A stretch of 34,762 bases of DNA, taken from positions 1 to 34,762 of the forward strand of contig DATHVD010000001.1 in assembly GCA_035461525.1 (NCBI GenBank), in the 5' to 3' direction. Source of the DNA: JAIBJN01 sp035461525. GTDB lineage: Bacteria; Actinomycetota; Thermoleophilia; Gaiellales; Gaiellaceae. The notes below the pieces were generated by a model that saw nothing but the letters and a program-made list of their open reading frames with translations, searched no databases and was not told the DNA's origin. This document shows, piece by piece, positions 14,776 through 23,391 of the stretch. The stretch's first letter is position 1. The number at the start of each line of letters is the position of its first letter. A program made the translations under genes and the position numbers.

Positions 14776-15795
14776 TCAGCTCTCGAGACGCGGCGGCAGG
14801 CCGAAGCGCGGAAAGAGCGTCTCCGTGTCGAGGAAGAACGTGAACTCCACGACGCGGCCGTCCTCGATCTCGAGCACCTGCAGCGCCCACGGCTCGTAGC
14901 CGTCGCCGCTCTCGCTCGGCTTGTACTGGCCGAACGCGGGCGACCCGTTCGCGGCGACGGTGGGCAGCACGCGCGAGCCGCGGCAGCCGCCGCCGGGGCC
15001 GACCCACCAGGCGAGGATGTCCTCGCGCCCGGCGAGCCAGAGGTCGAACGGCGGCATCGACTGCGTCGCGTCCTCGTGGATCAGGGACGTGAGCGCGTCC
15101 ATGTCGTAGCGCTCGAATGCCTCGACGTAGCGGGCGAGGAACTCGGCGTCCGCCCCGTCGACGGACGGCGTCGTGCCCTCGGCGGTCGCGCCGGTCTCCT
15201 CGAGCGTCGCCCGCGCCCGCTGGAGGGCGCTGTTGACCGAGGCGACGGTCGTGTCCAGGAGCTCCGCGACCTCGGCCGCCTTCCAGCGCAGCACTTCGCA
15301 GAGGATGAGGACGGCGCGCTGGCGCGGCGGCAGGTGCTGGAGCGCGGCGACGAACGCGAGGCGGATCGTCTCGCGCGCCTGGAGCACGTCGGCCGGGTCG
15401 CCCTCGGGGACGACGACCCCGTCGGGGATCGGCTCGATCCAGGTCACCTCCGGAAGCGTGCTCAGGTTCTCGGCCACCGGCTCACGCGCCGGGCCGAGGT
15501 CCATCGGCCGCGCTCGCCGCTTGCGGCCGTCGAGGAGGTCGAAGCAGACGTTCGTGGCGATGCGGTAGAGCCAGGCGCGCAGGGCGGAGCGGTCCGCGAG
15601 GCGGTCGAAGCCGCGCCACGCACGGATGAACGTCTCCTGGACCGCGTCCTCGGCCTCGAGCGCGCCGAGCATCCGGTAGCAGTAGGCGGTGAGCTCCGTC
15701 CGGTGCCGCTCGAAGCCTTCCTCGAGCGTGCCGGCTCCGGCCGGGGCGGTGAGCGACGAGTCGGCCACGGTCACCATGCTACGCAAAGCGGGCAT
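14776..15795 (-). CDS. ECF sigma factor with SnoaL-like C-terminal domain (SigG-like)
   Basis: The 339-residue product has sigma region 2 at about 27-95 (LEEGFERHRTELTAYCYRML, AEDAVQETFIRAWRGFDRL, LRAWLYRIATNVCFDLL), region 4 at about 155-208 (LQHLPPRQRAVLILCEVL, AAEVAELLDTTVASVNSALQ) and a SnoaL-like tail (FLARYVEAFERYDMDALTSL through LPPRLES). In this group the tail contacts the core sigma and replaces a separate anti-sigma factor. Codons 1 (ATG 15795) and 7 (ATG 15777) are both possible starts; neither has a clear ribosome binding site. CGATGAGTT lies about 120 nt upstream. An inactive relative lies at 12361-12607. Signals and targets are unknown. Confidence 0.93.
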   Translation of the reverse strand: MPALRSMVTVADSSLTAPAGAGTLEEGFERHRTELTAYCYRMLGALEAEDAVQETFIRAWRGFDRLADRSALRAWLYRIATNVCFDLLDGRKRRARPMDLGPAREPVAENLSTLPEVTWIEPIPDGVVVPEGDPADVLQARETIRLAFVAALQHLPPRQRAVLILCEVLRWKAAEVAELLDTTVASVNSALQRARATLEETGATAEGTTPSVDGADAEFLARYVEAFERYDMDALTSLIHEDATQSMPPFDLWLAGREDILAWWVGPGGGCRGSRVLPTVAANGSPAFGQYKPSESGDGYEPWALQVLEIEDGRVVEFTFFLDTETLFPRFGLPPRLES

Positions 15796-15916
15796 CCCGG
15801 CCAGGTCGAGCGGCCGGTCTCGAAGAGCGCCCTCGGGCCGCTCGGCATCGTCGCGGTCGTGGTCCTCACCTCCTTGCTGCCTGTCTCTCCCACGTCAGGA
15901 CGCCGCGGCGCCCGGT

Positions 15917-15925
15917 AACTCATCG
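15917..15925 (-). promoter_or_regulatory. CGATGAGTT motif upstream of ECF sigma factor
   Basis: The motif points to the sigma-factor start at 15795, 121 nt away, and overlaps the stop codon of the hydrolase remnant. ECF factors commonly activate their own promoters, so a copy here fits the idea that CGATGAGTT is part of the promoter they recognise. The 15796-15916 leader shows no gene. Confidence 0.4.
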
Positions 15926-16527
15926 CTCCCCCGCATCACCGCCCAGGAGAGCGTCGTCGAAGAACCCGACGACGCGCCGCTCGTACTCGGCCGGCCTCGC
16001 GTCGATGCCACGCGTGTGCCGGGCACCGGGAACCTCCCAGATCTCCTTCGGCTCGCCGGCGGCCGCGTAGTACCTCGGCTGCCAGGGCGGCGGGCCCGCC
16101 AGAGCGTCACCGGCCCGGAAAGGAGCAGCGCCGCGCCGGCGGCGAGGGCGAGGAGCCCCGTGAAGTCGTCGCCGGAGGCACCGCCGGAAGCCAGGTGGTA
16201 GGCGCCGGGGACGCCGACCGCGACGCCGAGCGCCCCGAACGTCGTCGCCGCCGCGGCGCGGAGCCCGGCGCGGAGCCGCGGGTAGAGCCAGGCGACGAGC
16301 GCGAGGACCGCGATCGGCACGAGGCCGTTCGCCAGGTGGTCGCCCGGCGACGGGCTCGGCTCGGGCTGGAGGTAGTTGTCGTCGGCGACGTGCAGCGCGA
16401 CGACCCCGAGCGCGAGCCGCACGAGCCCGGTGTCGGTGCGGAGCACGGCCGCGACCCGGACCGGGGCAGGCGGCCGGGCCGCAGGCGCCGTGGCGGGCCG
16501 GGGGATCGCCGGGGTCGGAACGGCCAT
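15920..16527 (-). pseudogene. Membrane-anchored alpha/beta hydrolase, catalytic core deleted
   Basis: ATG 16527 (touching the previous stop as TGATG) opens MAVPTPAIP and an N-terminal membrane domain: LALGVVALHVADDNYLQPEP, GDHLANGLVPIAVLALVAWL, FTGLLALAAGAALLLSGPV and TLWRARRP. At about 16070-16095 the frame shifts and the sequence jumps to YYAAAGEPKEIWEVPGARHT then RGIDARPAEYERRVVGFFDDALLG, the catalytic-histidine region and last helix of the hydrolase domain. The nucleophile elbow, the acidic residue and some 250-300 residues between are gone. In relatives the membrane part precedes a complete hydrolase. The first frame could still yield a truncated membrane protein ending at 15895. Confidence 0.75.
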
Positions 16528-17219
16528 CAGGCTCCCTCGATCCCCGAGCGGGCGTGCGCGGCGAGCGCACCGGCGTCCCTCCGCGGATCGGACGCCCGCC
16601 CGAGACGGGCCCTGGAGCGCTCGACGAGCACGGCCGCGGCCGCGAAGCAGACGAGGCCGAACGGGCCGACCGGAGGCGGGTGAACCGCGAAGACGGCGGC
16701 GAGCCCGACGAGGACCGTCGGCGCCCAGCCCGCCCCGGAGCGACGGAGGGCGACCGCGGCGGCCACCATCGCCACGACCCAGCCCAGGACACCGAGGACG
16801 AGCGAGACCGACGGATCGGCGAGAATGGGGTTCCTGTTCAGATCCTGGATGGCGCCGGCGACCACCGCCTGCTCCGCCGCGGGCAGGCCGTTCGCGTGGT
16901 CGACGAGGACGCCCGTGGCAACGCCGACCGTCGCCTCGTAGGCGGTGTAGAAGACGAGGAACGGCGCGAGCGCGAGGCGGCTCAGCGTCGCCGCGCGGCC
17001 GTGAAGGCCGTCGAGCAGCAGGTAGGCGGCGATCCCGAGCAGCGGAAGCACGAGGAGCAGGGCGACGTGGACGCGGAACCACGCCGTCGCGTCGTGCCGG
17101 AGTCCCTCGTAGACGTTCTCGCCACCGGCCGGGTGGAACCAGAGGACGGCCGCGAGGACGAGCGGGGGGCCGATGAGGAACGTGCGCCGGAGGGCGTCAC
17201 GTCGGGGGGCGGTCTCCAT
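16527..17219 (-). CDS. Six-helix membrane protein of unknown function
   Basis: The 230-residue product starts METAPRRDALRRTFLIGPPL with GAAAGGAGAGCC before the ATG. About six helices follow: FLIGPPLVLAAVLWFHP, VHVALLLVLPLLGIAAYLLL, LALAPFLVFYTAYEATVGVA, VSLVLGVLGWVVAMVAAAVA, WAPTVLVGLAAVFAVHPPPV and FGLVCFAAAAVLVERSR. HPAGGENVYEGLRHD and the YTAYEATVGVATG helix look conserved-like, but I recognise no named family. It lies between the MMPL transporter and the hydrolase remnant on the same strand and is coupled to the latter (TGATG). Confidence 0.78.
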   Translation of the reverse strand: METAPRRDALRRTFLIGPPLVLAAVLWFHPAGGENVYEGLRHDATAWFRVHVALLLVLPLLGIAAYLLLDGLHGRAATLSRLALAPFLVFYTAYEATVGVATGVLVDHANGLPAAEQAVVAGAIQDLNRNPILADPSVSLVLGVLGWVVAMVAAAVALRRSGAGWAPTVLVGLAAVFAVHPPPVGPFGLVCFAAAAVLVERSRARLGRASDPRRDAGALAAHARSGIEGA

Positions 17220-17248
17220 GGCTCTCCTTTCGACTGGACGGGATTAGT

Positions 17249-17279
17249 GCGCCGCCCACCGTCGGACGGCGGGCGGCGC
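17249..17279 (-). terminator. Hairpin after the MMPL gene
   Basis: GCGCCGCCC (17249-17257) pairs perfectly with GGGCGGCGC (17271-17279), and CCGTC/GACGG pair inside, giving a nearly continuous stem. It lies 14 nt past the MMPL stop in the direction of transcription. No T tract follows, so it is either a high-GC terminator or an mRNA-stabilising hairpin before the next gene. Confidence 0.6.
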
Positions 17280-17292
17280 AGGGACGTTTTCC

Positions 17293-19578
17293 TTACGCGA
17301 CGGGCGTCGGGACGGGCGCCGGCTCGACCGGCTCGTCGCGCTCCACCGCTCCGCCGTGCTCGAAGTGCGGCAGCCACTCGAGCCAGCTCGGGAGGTACCA
17401 GTTCCAGTCCCCGAGCAGCTTCATCGTCGCCGGCAAGAGGACGGCGCGGACGATCGTCGCGTCGATCAGGATCGCCGCCGCGAGTCCGACGCCGAACTGC
17501 TTGAAGATCATCGCCTGGAGCGTGCCGAAGATCGCGAACACGCCGACCATCACGATCGCGGCGCTGGTGACGACGCCGGCAGTCGTCTTGATCCCGTGCG
17601 CGACCGCCTCGTCCGTGCTCATGCCCTTGTCGTAGGCCTCGCGGACGCGGCTGAGGATGAACACGTGGTAGTCCATCGAGAGGCCGAAGAGGATCACGAA
17701 GAGGAGGATCGGCAGGAACGGGTCGATGCCGCCGGTGAACTCGAACCCTAGGAGCCCCTTGCCCCAGCCGTGCTGGAAGACGAGCACGAGGATCCCGTAG
17801 GCGGCGCCCACCGAGAGCAGGTTGAGGAGCACCGCCTTCGCCGCGATCACGATCGAGCGGAAGGACACGAGCATGAGCCCGAACGCGAACAGGAGGACGA
17901 AGCCGAACACCAGCGGCGCCACGGTCTTCATCTTCGCGCTGAAGTCCCTCGCCTGAGCGGTCAGCCCCGTGACGGCGACCTCGGCCCCGTCCAGGGCGCC
18001 GACCGTCGGCGGAACGATGTCGTCCCTGAGCGCGGTCAGGGCCGCGTTCGACGTCGCGTCGGTGCCGTCGCCGTCGATCGGAATCGTGATGGCCGCGACG
18101 GTCCGGTCGGGGCTGAGCGTGACGTCGATCGGCTCGTTCATGCCGCTCGCGAGCGCACGCCACTCGAGCTGGCCGATCGCCTCCTGCACGGCCGGCGCCT
18201 CGACGTCCGGCGCCTTGACCACCACGGTCGCTCCGATCTCGGTGCCCGGGAACGCGACCTTGAGACGGTTGTAGGTCGTGAGCAGGTTCTGCGGATACGT
18301 GTCGATCGAGGGCTGCGCGGTGTGGAGCTGGTAGGCGGGCACGGCCAGGGCGACGAGGAAGCTGCCCGCGAGCAGCACCGACACGAGCGGCCGCCGGAGC
18401 ACGGCGCCGACGATCGCTCCCCAGATCCGGCCCTCGCCGTCGTCGCGGCGCAGCCGGTGGACGAACGGCACGCGCCCGCGGTCGACGTTGTCCCCCAGCT
18501 TGGAGAGAAGCGCCGGCAGCACCGTCAGCGACCCGAGCATCGCGACCGCGACCACGGTCATGGTGGCGACTCCGAAGGACGCGAATCCTGCGTCGGCGGT
18601 GAGGAGCATGCCCGCCATGGCGACGATGACGGTGAGCCCCGAGACGAGCACCGAGCGGCCCGACGTGGCGGCCGCGGCCTCGAGCGCGGCCTCCTCGCTG
18701 CGCCCTGCGGCACGCTCCTCGCGCTCCCGCTTGAGGTAGAACATCGTGTAGTCGACCCCGACGGCGAGCCCGATCAGGAGGACGATCGCCGACACGGCGT
18801 CGGACATCGGGAGCACGTTGCTCACGATCGCGATCAGCCCGAACGTCGCGAGCACGGCGGTCAGCCCGAGCAGGAGCGGGATCCCGGCCGCGACGAGCGC
18901 GCCGAACGCGACCAGGAGGATGATGAGCGTGACCGGGACGGAGAAGAGCCCGGCCCGCTTGAGGTCGTCCGTGAACGAGGCCTCGAGCGCCTTTCCGGTG
19001 CTCTCGCCGAACGAGCCGACGTAGAGCTCGGGGTGGGACTTCTGGACGTCCGCCACGCTGGCGACGACCGGGTCGATCTTGTCCGCCGCCTCGTCCGAGG
19101 GACCGGCGATCTCGAGCTGAACGAGCGCCGAGTGCCTGTCCGCCGAGATCAGCCCGCTCGACGGGGCGTCGAACGGTGACTCGACGGAGGCGACCGCGTC
19201 GAGCGCCGAGACCGCGGCGACGACCGCCTCCACGGTTTCCCTGAAGGCTGGGTCGTTCGCTGTGAGCGTGCTGCTCTCGACGAGCACGCTCTCGCCGGCT
19301 CGCTGGTCGAGCTCTTCGAAGATGATGGTCTCGGCGCGTCCCGACTCCCCGGGCCCCGAGGTCTCCCAGACGAGCGTCTTGAGCGGCGAGACGATGCTGA
19401 CGGCGAAGAGGGCGATGGAGAACGCGAGCCACCCGAAGATCGCCTTCTTGCGGTGGTGAGCGCTCCAGCGCGCCATGCGGGCGGCCAGGTTGGGGGGCCG
19501 CTTCGCGCCGGGCGGCGGGCCGGACGGATTCTCTCTCGCCGCCCCGCCCGGATCGTTCTGGATGACACGGGTCTTCAT
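17293..19578 (-). CDS. MMPL-family RND transporter
   Basis: The 761-residue product has the RND layout: a first helix (KKAIFGWLAFSIALFAVSIV), a large extracytoplasmic loop (about 65-200), five helices including LIGLAVGVDYTMFYLKRERE (the MMPL motif with GVDY), a second loop (about 395-560) and a second helix set with ILFGLSMDYHVFILSRVREA. GVDYTMF and SMDYHVF contain the proton-relay Asp-Tyr pairs. Such proteins export lipids or drugs from the inner membrane. GAGGAG lies six bases before ATG 19578. A two-component system lies just upstream on the same strand, so its control of this transporter is likely but inferred. Confidence 0.95.
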   Translation of the reverse strand: MKTRVIQNDPGGAARENPSGPPPGAKRPPNLAARMARWSAHHRKKAIFGWLAFSIALFAVSIVSPLKTLVWETSGPGESGRAETIIFEELDQRAGESVLVESSTLTANDPAFRETVEAVVAAVSALDAVASVESPFDAPSSGLISADRHSALVQLEIAGPSDEAADKIDPVVASVADVQKSHPELYVGSFGESTGKALEASFTDDLKRAGLFSVPVTLIILLVAFGALVAAGIPLLLGLTAVLATFGLIAIVSNVLPMSDAVSAIVLLIGLAVGVDYTMFYLKREREERAAGRSEEAALEAAAATSGRSVLVSGLTVIVAMAGMLLTADAGFASFGVATMTVVAVAMLGSLTVLPALLSKLGDNVDRGRVPFVHRLRRDDGEGRIWGAIVGAVLRRPLVSVLLAGSFLVALAVPAYQLHTAQPSIDTYPQNLLTTYNRLKVAFPGTEIGATVVVKAPDVEAPAVQEAIGQLEWRALASGMNEPIDVTLSPDRTVAAITIPIDGDGTDATSNAALTALRDDIVPPTVGALDGAEVAVTGLTAQARDFSAKMKTVAPLVFGFVLLFAFGLMLVSFRSIVIAAKAVLLNLLSVGAAYGILVLVFQHGWGKGLLGFEFTGGIDPFLPILLFVILFGLSMDYHVFILSRVREAYDKGMSTDEAVAHGIKTTAGVVTSAAIVMVGVFAIFGTLQAMIFKQFGVGLAAAILIDATIVRAVLLPATMKLLGDWNWYLPSWLEWLPHFEHGGAVERDEPVEPAPVPTPVA

Positions 19579-19591
19579 CGCTGCTCCTCTC

Positions 19592-19609
19592 GACCGAGGG
19601 TGGTCGGTC
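19592..19609. promoter_or_regulatory. Inverted repeat upstream of MMPL transporter
   Basis: GACCGA (19592-19597) and TCGGTC (19604-19609) form a perfect dyad with a 6-nt spacer, 14 bp before the MMPL start in the 117-bp gap after the response-regulator gene. It could be a binding site for that regulator; chance occurrence in GC-rich DNA is possible. Confidence 0.35.
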
Positions 19610-19695
19610 CACGGTCGCAGCGGCCGCGCGAGGGCGGAAGGCGGGATACTGGTCGCTTCGGGGGGCGGGTTTCTGGCGTGTTCGCGCCCGCGCCC

Positions 19696-20340
19696 TCAGG
19701 AGCGCAGGTAGAGCAGGACGGCCAGGACGCGCCGCGAGTCGCTCCCGCCGGAAGGGAGGTCGAGCTTCGCGAACACGCTCGACACGTGCTTCTCGACCGC
19801 CCGGAGCGTGATCACGAGCCTGTCGGCGATCCCCTGGTTGGACCGGCCCTCGGCCATCAGCTCCAGCACCTCGCGCTCGCGGGGCGTCAGGTCTGCGAGG
19901 GGGTCGTTGCTGCGCCGTTTCGAAAGCAGCGTCGAGACGATGATCGGGTCGATCGCGGAGCCGCCGGACGCGACGCGCTCGACCGCCCCGACGAAGTCCC
20001 TGACGTCGCCGATCCGGTCCTTGAGCAGGTAGCCCGCGCCCTCGGCCGAGTCGGCGAGCAGCTTCATCGCCAGCCCGACCTCCACGTACTGGGAGAGGAC
20101 GAGGACGCCGACCGACGGGTGCTCGGCGCGGATCTCGAGCGCCGCCTGCAGGCCCTCGTCGTTGTGCGTCGGCGGCAGCCTGATATCCACGACCGCGACG
20201 TCCGGCGCATGGCTCCTGACTTTCAAGAGCAAAGCCTCCGCCGTCTCGCAGGCGCCGACGACGTCGAAGCCGGCGTCTGCGAGCACCCGCGCGACCCCCT
20301 CGCGCAGGAGCACGCTGTCCTCGGCGATCACGACTCGCAC
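19696..20340 (-). CDS. NarL/LuxR-type response regulator
   Basis: The 214-residue product has a receiver domain with acidic Glu7-Asp8, phospho-acceptor Asp52 in VAVVDIRLPP and Lys107 in GYLLKDRIGD, and a C-terminal LuxR helix-turn-helix (LTPREREVLELMAEGRSNQG through VEKHVSSVFAKLDLP, 151-196). It starts at GTG 20340 inside the 3' end of the kinase gene (13-nt overlap), so the two are translationally coupled. Phosphorylation by that kinase and binding near the MMPL promoter are the natural predictions; targets are otherwise unknown. Confidence 0.95.
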   Translation of the reverse strand: MRVVIAEDSVLLREGVARVLADAGFDVVGACETAEALLLKVRSHAPDVAVVDIRLPPTHNDEGLQAALEIRAEHPSVGVLVLSQYVEVGLAMKLLADSAEGAGYLLKDRIGDVRDFVGAVERVASGGSAIDPIIVSTLLSKRRSNDPLADLTPREREVLELMAEGRSNQGIADRLVITLRAVEKHVSSVFAKLDLPSGGSDSRRVLAVLLYLRS

Positions 20341-22100
20341 GGGATCTCCGCTCGCACGCGCGTGCCGCCGCCGGACGGGCTCCAGACCCGGAAGCGGCCG
20401 CCGAGAGCCTCGACACGGTCGGCGAGCCCGCGCAGTCCGGATCCGCCCTCCGTGTCGGCGCCGCCGACGCCGTCGTCCACGATCTCGATCCGGAGGACGT
20501 CGTCCTCCTGCGCGATCTCGACGGTCGCGGAAGACGCCCGCGCGTACCTCGCGACGTTCGCCAGGCTCTCCGAGACGACGTAGTACGCGGCCACCTCGAG
20601 GGCCTCCGGCAGCCGTCCGACGGTGTCGACCGCCAGTCGGACGGGAACAGGGGCGTGGGCCGCGAGCTGCTCGAGGGCCACCCCGATCCCGTGGCCGGTG
20701 ACGACCGCAGGATGGAGCCCTCGCGCGATCTCTCGGAGCTCCTCGAGCGAGGCCGCGATCTCGCGCCTCGCCAGCGTCAGACGCGCCGCGGCGCCCTCGT
20801 CGTGGGCGAGGCGCTCTTCGAGCAGGCTCAGCTCGAGCGAGAGCGCGATCAGGCGCTGCTGCGCGCCGTCGTGGAGGTTCCGTTCGAGCCGTTGGCGCTC
20901 GCTCTGGCCGGCCTCGATGACTCGTGCGCGGGACCCCCTCAGCTCCACGAGGCGCGCGTTGAGCTCCGCGTGCAGGCGCGCGTTCTCGATCGCCATCGCC
21001 GCCCCTGCCGTGACGCCGGCGAGCAGCTCGGGCTCGTCCACGAGCGCGCGGTGGTGCAGCAGCGCCGCGAACGGGGCCCCGTCGCGGTCGATGAGCGTGA
21101 CCCCGCGGGCGTCGGACGACGGCAGCTCCAGCGGCCGCCCGCCGGCGTCGGTGTAGGTGTCGAAGTCCGGGAGCCAGAACGCCAGGGTCAGGGACGGGTC
21201 GCGGAGAGCACGCGCCAGCGCCTCCTGCAGATCGGCGGGCGCGGGCGCGCTGCGGAGCCCGACGAGCAGGTCGCCGACGGCCGAGCGCGCCAGCCGCGTG
21301 CGTAGGAGCCCGACGAGGAAGGCGACCGGCGCAATCCCGAGGGCGCCGAACGTGGCCCAGCGGATCTCGGCGATCCCGGCCACATCGAACACGTGCGAGA
21401 GGAAGAGCACCGCGATCATGACGAGCGCGAGCCCGAACGCGACGTTGAGCAGCGTGAGCGAACCGCGGAGCGGCCTGCCTCTGCGCCGTCGCCGCACGGC
21501 GAGGATCGCGACGCCGGCCAGACAGAAGCTGCTGATCAGAAGGAGCTGCACCCGCAGGGCAACGAGCGCCGCCGGCGCGTTCGCATCGACCTCCAGCAGG
21601 TTGCGCGGGCCGAAGCCGCCGAATGCCATCCGGACGAGCTCGAGCCCTACGGCGGTCGCGTACGCGGAGACCACCAGAGCCCTCTCCCGCGGCCCGGAGA
21701 GCCTGCCGCTGGGAAACGCGAGGAACACGTGCAGGAACAGAACCGGCGGCACGAAGTCGAACGCCTGCCCGGCGGTGAAGACGACGTCGCTGCTAGACCA
21801 GGAGAGGGTCGCGACGAAGTTGCCCACGCCCGCGGCGCACATGAGGGGCCCGAAACGGCTGTCCGGCCGGCGCCACCAGGCGAGGAGCCCGCAGAAGACG
21901 TACGAGACCGTGAGCCACACGGAGAGCAGGGCGATCACGAGCGGCTCGCCCAGGTCGCGGCCGAAGCTCTCGCTTGTCAGGGCCAGCGCGAGCGAGGCCC
22001 CTCCCGCGGCGACGCCCGCGAGGAGCACCCCCGCGATCGCCCACATGCCGGGCGGACGTGGAAGCGGGAGCTCGACGGGCTCGATTGCCGACGTAGCCAC
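20328..22100 (-). CDS. Membrane sensor histidine kinase (HisKA_3 type)
   Basis: GTG 22100 is preferred to GTG 22118 because AAGGGAGA lies 7 nt before it; the product has 590 residues. About eight helices fill the first 270 residues, followed by a GAF-like segment (near ALLHHRALVDEPELLAGVTA, then MAIENARLH), the dimerisation helix with the phospho-accepting His in ERNLHDGAQQRL and a HATPase (N box SESLANVARYA, G1 box VDDGVGG). Counting from GTG 22100, these are His410, Asn515 and Asp542/543. The membrane part resembles 7TM-type sensors; the stimulus, perhaps membrane stress or a hydrophobic compound, cannot be read from the sequence. It is coupled to the response regulator. Confidence 0.93.
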   Translation of the reverse strand: MATSAIEPVELPLPRPPGMWAIAGVLLAGVAAGGASLALALTSESFGRDLGEPLVIALLSVWLTVSYVFCGLLAWWRRPDSRFGPLMCAAGVGNFVATLSWSSSDVVFTAGQAFDFVPPVLFLHVFLAFPSGRLSGPRERALVVSAYATAVGLELVRMAFGGFGPRNLLEVDANAPAALVALRVQLLLISSFCLAGVAILAVRRRRRGRPLRGSLTLLNVAFGLALVMIAVLFLSHVFDVAGIAEIRWATFGALGIAPVAFLVGLLRTRLARSAVGDLLVGLRSAPAPADLQEALARALRDPSLTLAFWLPDFDTYTDAGGRPLELPSSDARGVTLIDRDGAPFAALLHHRALVDEPELLAGVTAGAAMAIENARLHAELNARLVELRGSRARVIEAGQSERQRLERNLHDGAQQRLIALSLELSLLEERLAHDEGAAARLTLARREIAASLEELREIARGLHPAVVTGHGIGVALEQLAAHAPVPVRLAVDTVGRLPEALEVAAYYVVSESLANVARYARASSATVEIAQEDDVLRIEIVDDGVGGADTEGGSGLRGLADRVEALGGRFRVWSPSGGGTRVRAEIPCES

Positions 22101-22247
22101 TGGCGGTCTCCCTTCCACCCCCGGTAGGTCTCGGCACGCGACCCCTCAGGCGCGATCGCCTCACAACGACCGGGGAAGAAAGGTGACGTCCGCAACGAGC
22201 ATAGCGCGCGCCGGCAGCGTCCCACGAATCGGCGCGGGACGGCGCAC

Positions 22248-22256
22248 CGATGAGTT
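22248..22256 (+). promoter_or_regulatory. CGATGAGTT motif upstream of beta-propeller gene
   Basis: CGATGAGTT lies 56 nt before the ATG at 22313 and points towards it. ACGAAT at 22224-22229 lies 18 nt upstream of the motif and recalls the GCGAAT-type -35 element described for mycobacterial SigG, whose -10 is CGAnCA-like. It is an isolated match and remains tentative. Confidence 0.4.
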
Positions 22257-22312
22257 TCGCCGCCAGAGGGCAGTCTCAGGGACAATGACGCCCGACACCC
22301 GGAGGTGACTCG

Positions 22313-23386
22313 ATGTCGAAGACCGTCCTGCTCGTCGGCACCCGCAAGGGGCTCTTCCTGCTCGAGAGCGACGATCGCCGGAGCTGGGAGCTGCGCGGCC
22401 CGCTCTGCGAGAACTGGCCGATCTTCCACGCGGTGGACGACCCCGCGTCGGGGACGATCTATGCGGCCGGCGCAAGCGAGTGGCACGGAGCGAGCATCTG
22501 GCGGAGCGCGGACCTCGGCGAGACGTGGACGCAGTCGAGCGAGGGGCTCGCCTACGGCGACGGCGACCTGAAGCTCTCGAAGGTCGCTGGCCTGACGGTC
22601 GCGCACGGGCGCCTCTTCGCCGGCGCCGAGAACCCCGGCATCTTCGAGAGCCGGGACGGCGGCGAGACGTGGTCGCTCCTCTCCACCCTCGCCGGCCAGC
22701 CGGGGAGCGACACGTGGAACGACCCCGCGAACCAGCCGCCGGGCCACCTCGGGATCCCCGCGATCCTGCCGCATCCCGACGACGCCGCCCGCTTCTGGGC
22801 GATCGTGCAGGGCGTCGGGATCTTCGAGACCAGCGACGACGGGAAGTCGTGGACGCCGCGCAACCAGGGGCTCCGCGCCGACTGGCCGCTCGAAGATCCC
22901 CGGGTCGGCTACTGCGTCCACAAGCTCGTCATGTCCCCGGCCGAGAGCGACCGGCTCTACCAGCAGAACCACGTCGGCATGCACCGAAGCGACGACGCGG
23001 GGCAGTCGTGGACCGAGATCACGGAGGGCCTGCCGACCGAGTTCGGCTTCGCCGCCGCCGCCCACCCGCACGACCGCGACACCTTCTACGTGATCCCGCT
23101 CGATCCCGGGCACGGGCGCTGCATGCCCGAGGGGCGCGCGGCCGTGTGGCGCACGCAGGACGCCGGCTCGACCTGGCAGCGGCTGGACGACGGCCTGCCG
23201 CAGCGCGACGCGCACCTCGGCGTCCTCCGCGAAGGGATGGCGATCGACGGGCACGACGAGCCGGGCCTCTACTTCGGCACGAGCACGGGCCAGGTGTTCG
23301 CGAGCGCCGACGAGGGCGAGACCTGGAGCGAGATCGCCGGCTACCTACCGGGGATCCGGTCGGTCGAGGTCGCCGTCCTCGACTAG
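22313..23386 (+). CDS. BNR/Asp-box beta-propeller protein (sialidase-like fold)
   Basis: The 357-residue product has six Asp-box repeats of the form SxDxGxTW: residues 65-72 (SADLGETW), 113-120, 173-180, 226-233, 281-288 and 331-338, plus a weak copy near 19-25, fitting a six- or seven-bladed propeller like the VPS10/sortilin or exo-sialidase folds. No signal peptide is seen (MSKTVLLVGTRKGLFLLESD), so it is probably cytoplasmic, and the arginine triad of true sialidases is not evident. GGAGGTGA lies 5 nt before the ATG. The MoaD/ThiS-like gene starts 5 nt after the stop, so the two are surely co-transcribed. Confidence 0.9.
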   Translation: MSKTVLLVGTRKGLFLLESDDRRSWELRGPLCENWPIFHAVDDPASGTIYAAGASEWHGASIWRSADLGETWTQSSEGLAYGDGDLKLSKVAGLTVAHGRLFAGAENPGIFESRDGGETWSLLSTLAGQPGSDTWNDPANQPPGHLGIPAILPHPDDAARFWAIVQGVGIFETSDDGKSWTPRNQGLRADWPLEDPRVGYCVHKLVMSPAESDRLYQQNHVGMHRSDDAGQSWTEITEGLPTEFGFAAAAHPHDRDTFYVIPLDPGHGRCMPEGRAAVWRTQDAGSTWQRLDDGLPQRDAHLGVLREGMAIDGHDEPGLYFGTSTGQVFASADEGETWSEIAGYLPGIRSVEVAVLD

Positions 23387-23391
23387 AGCCC

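Noticed and set aside
14403..14843. ATGAGTTTTCC within the CGATGAGTT motif as a translation start (MSFPQAPG...)
   Set aside because: The frame has no domain similarity, overlaps the STAS gene in another frame, and the same motif elsewhere is not followed by related frames, so the motif is more likely regulatory.
16982..20416. A minus-strand frame of over 1,100 codons overlapping the MMPL and response-regulator genes
   Set aside because: The real MMPL and regulator frames carry full family motifs; this frame is a compositional shadow.
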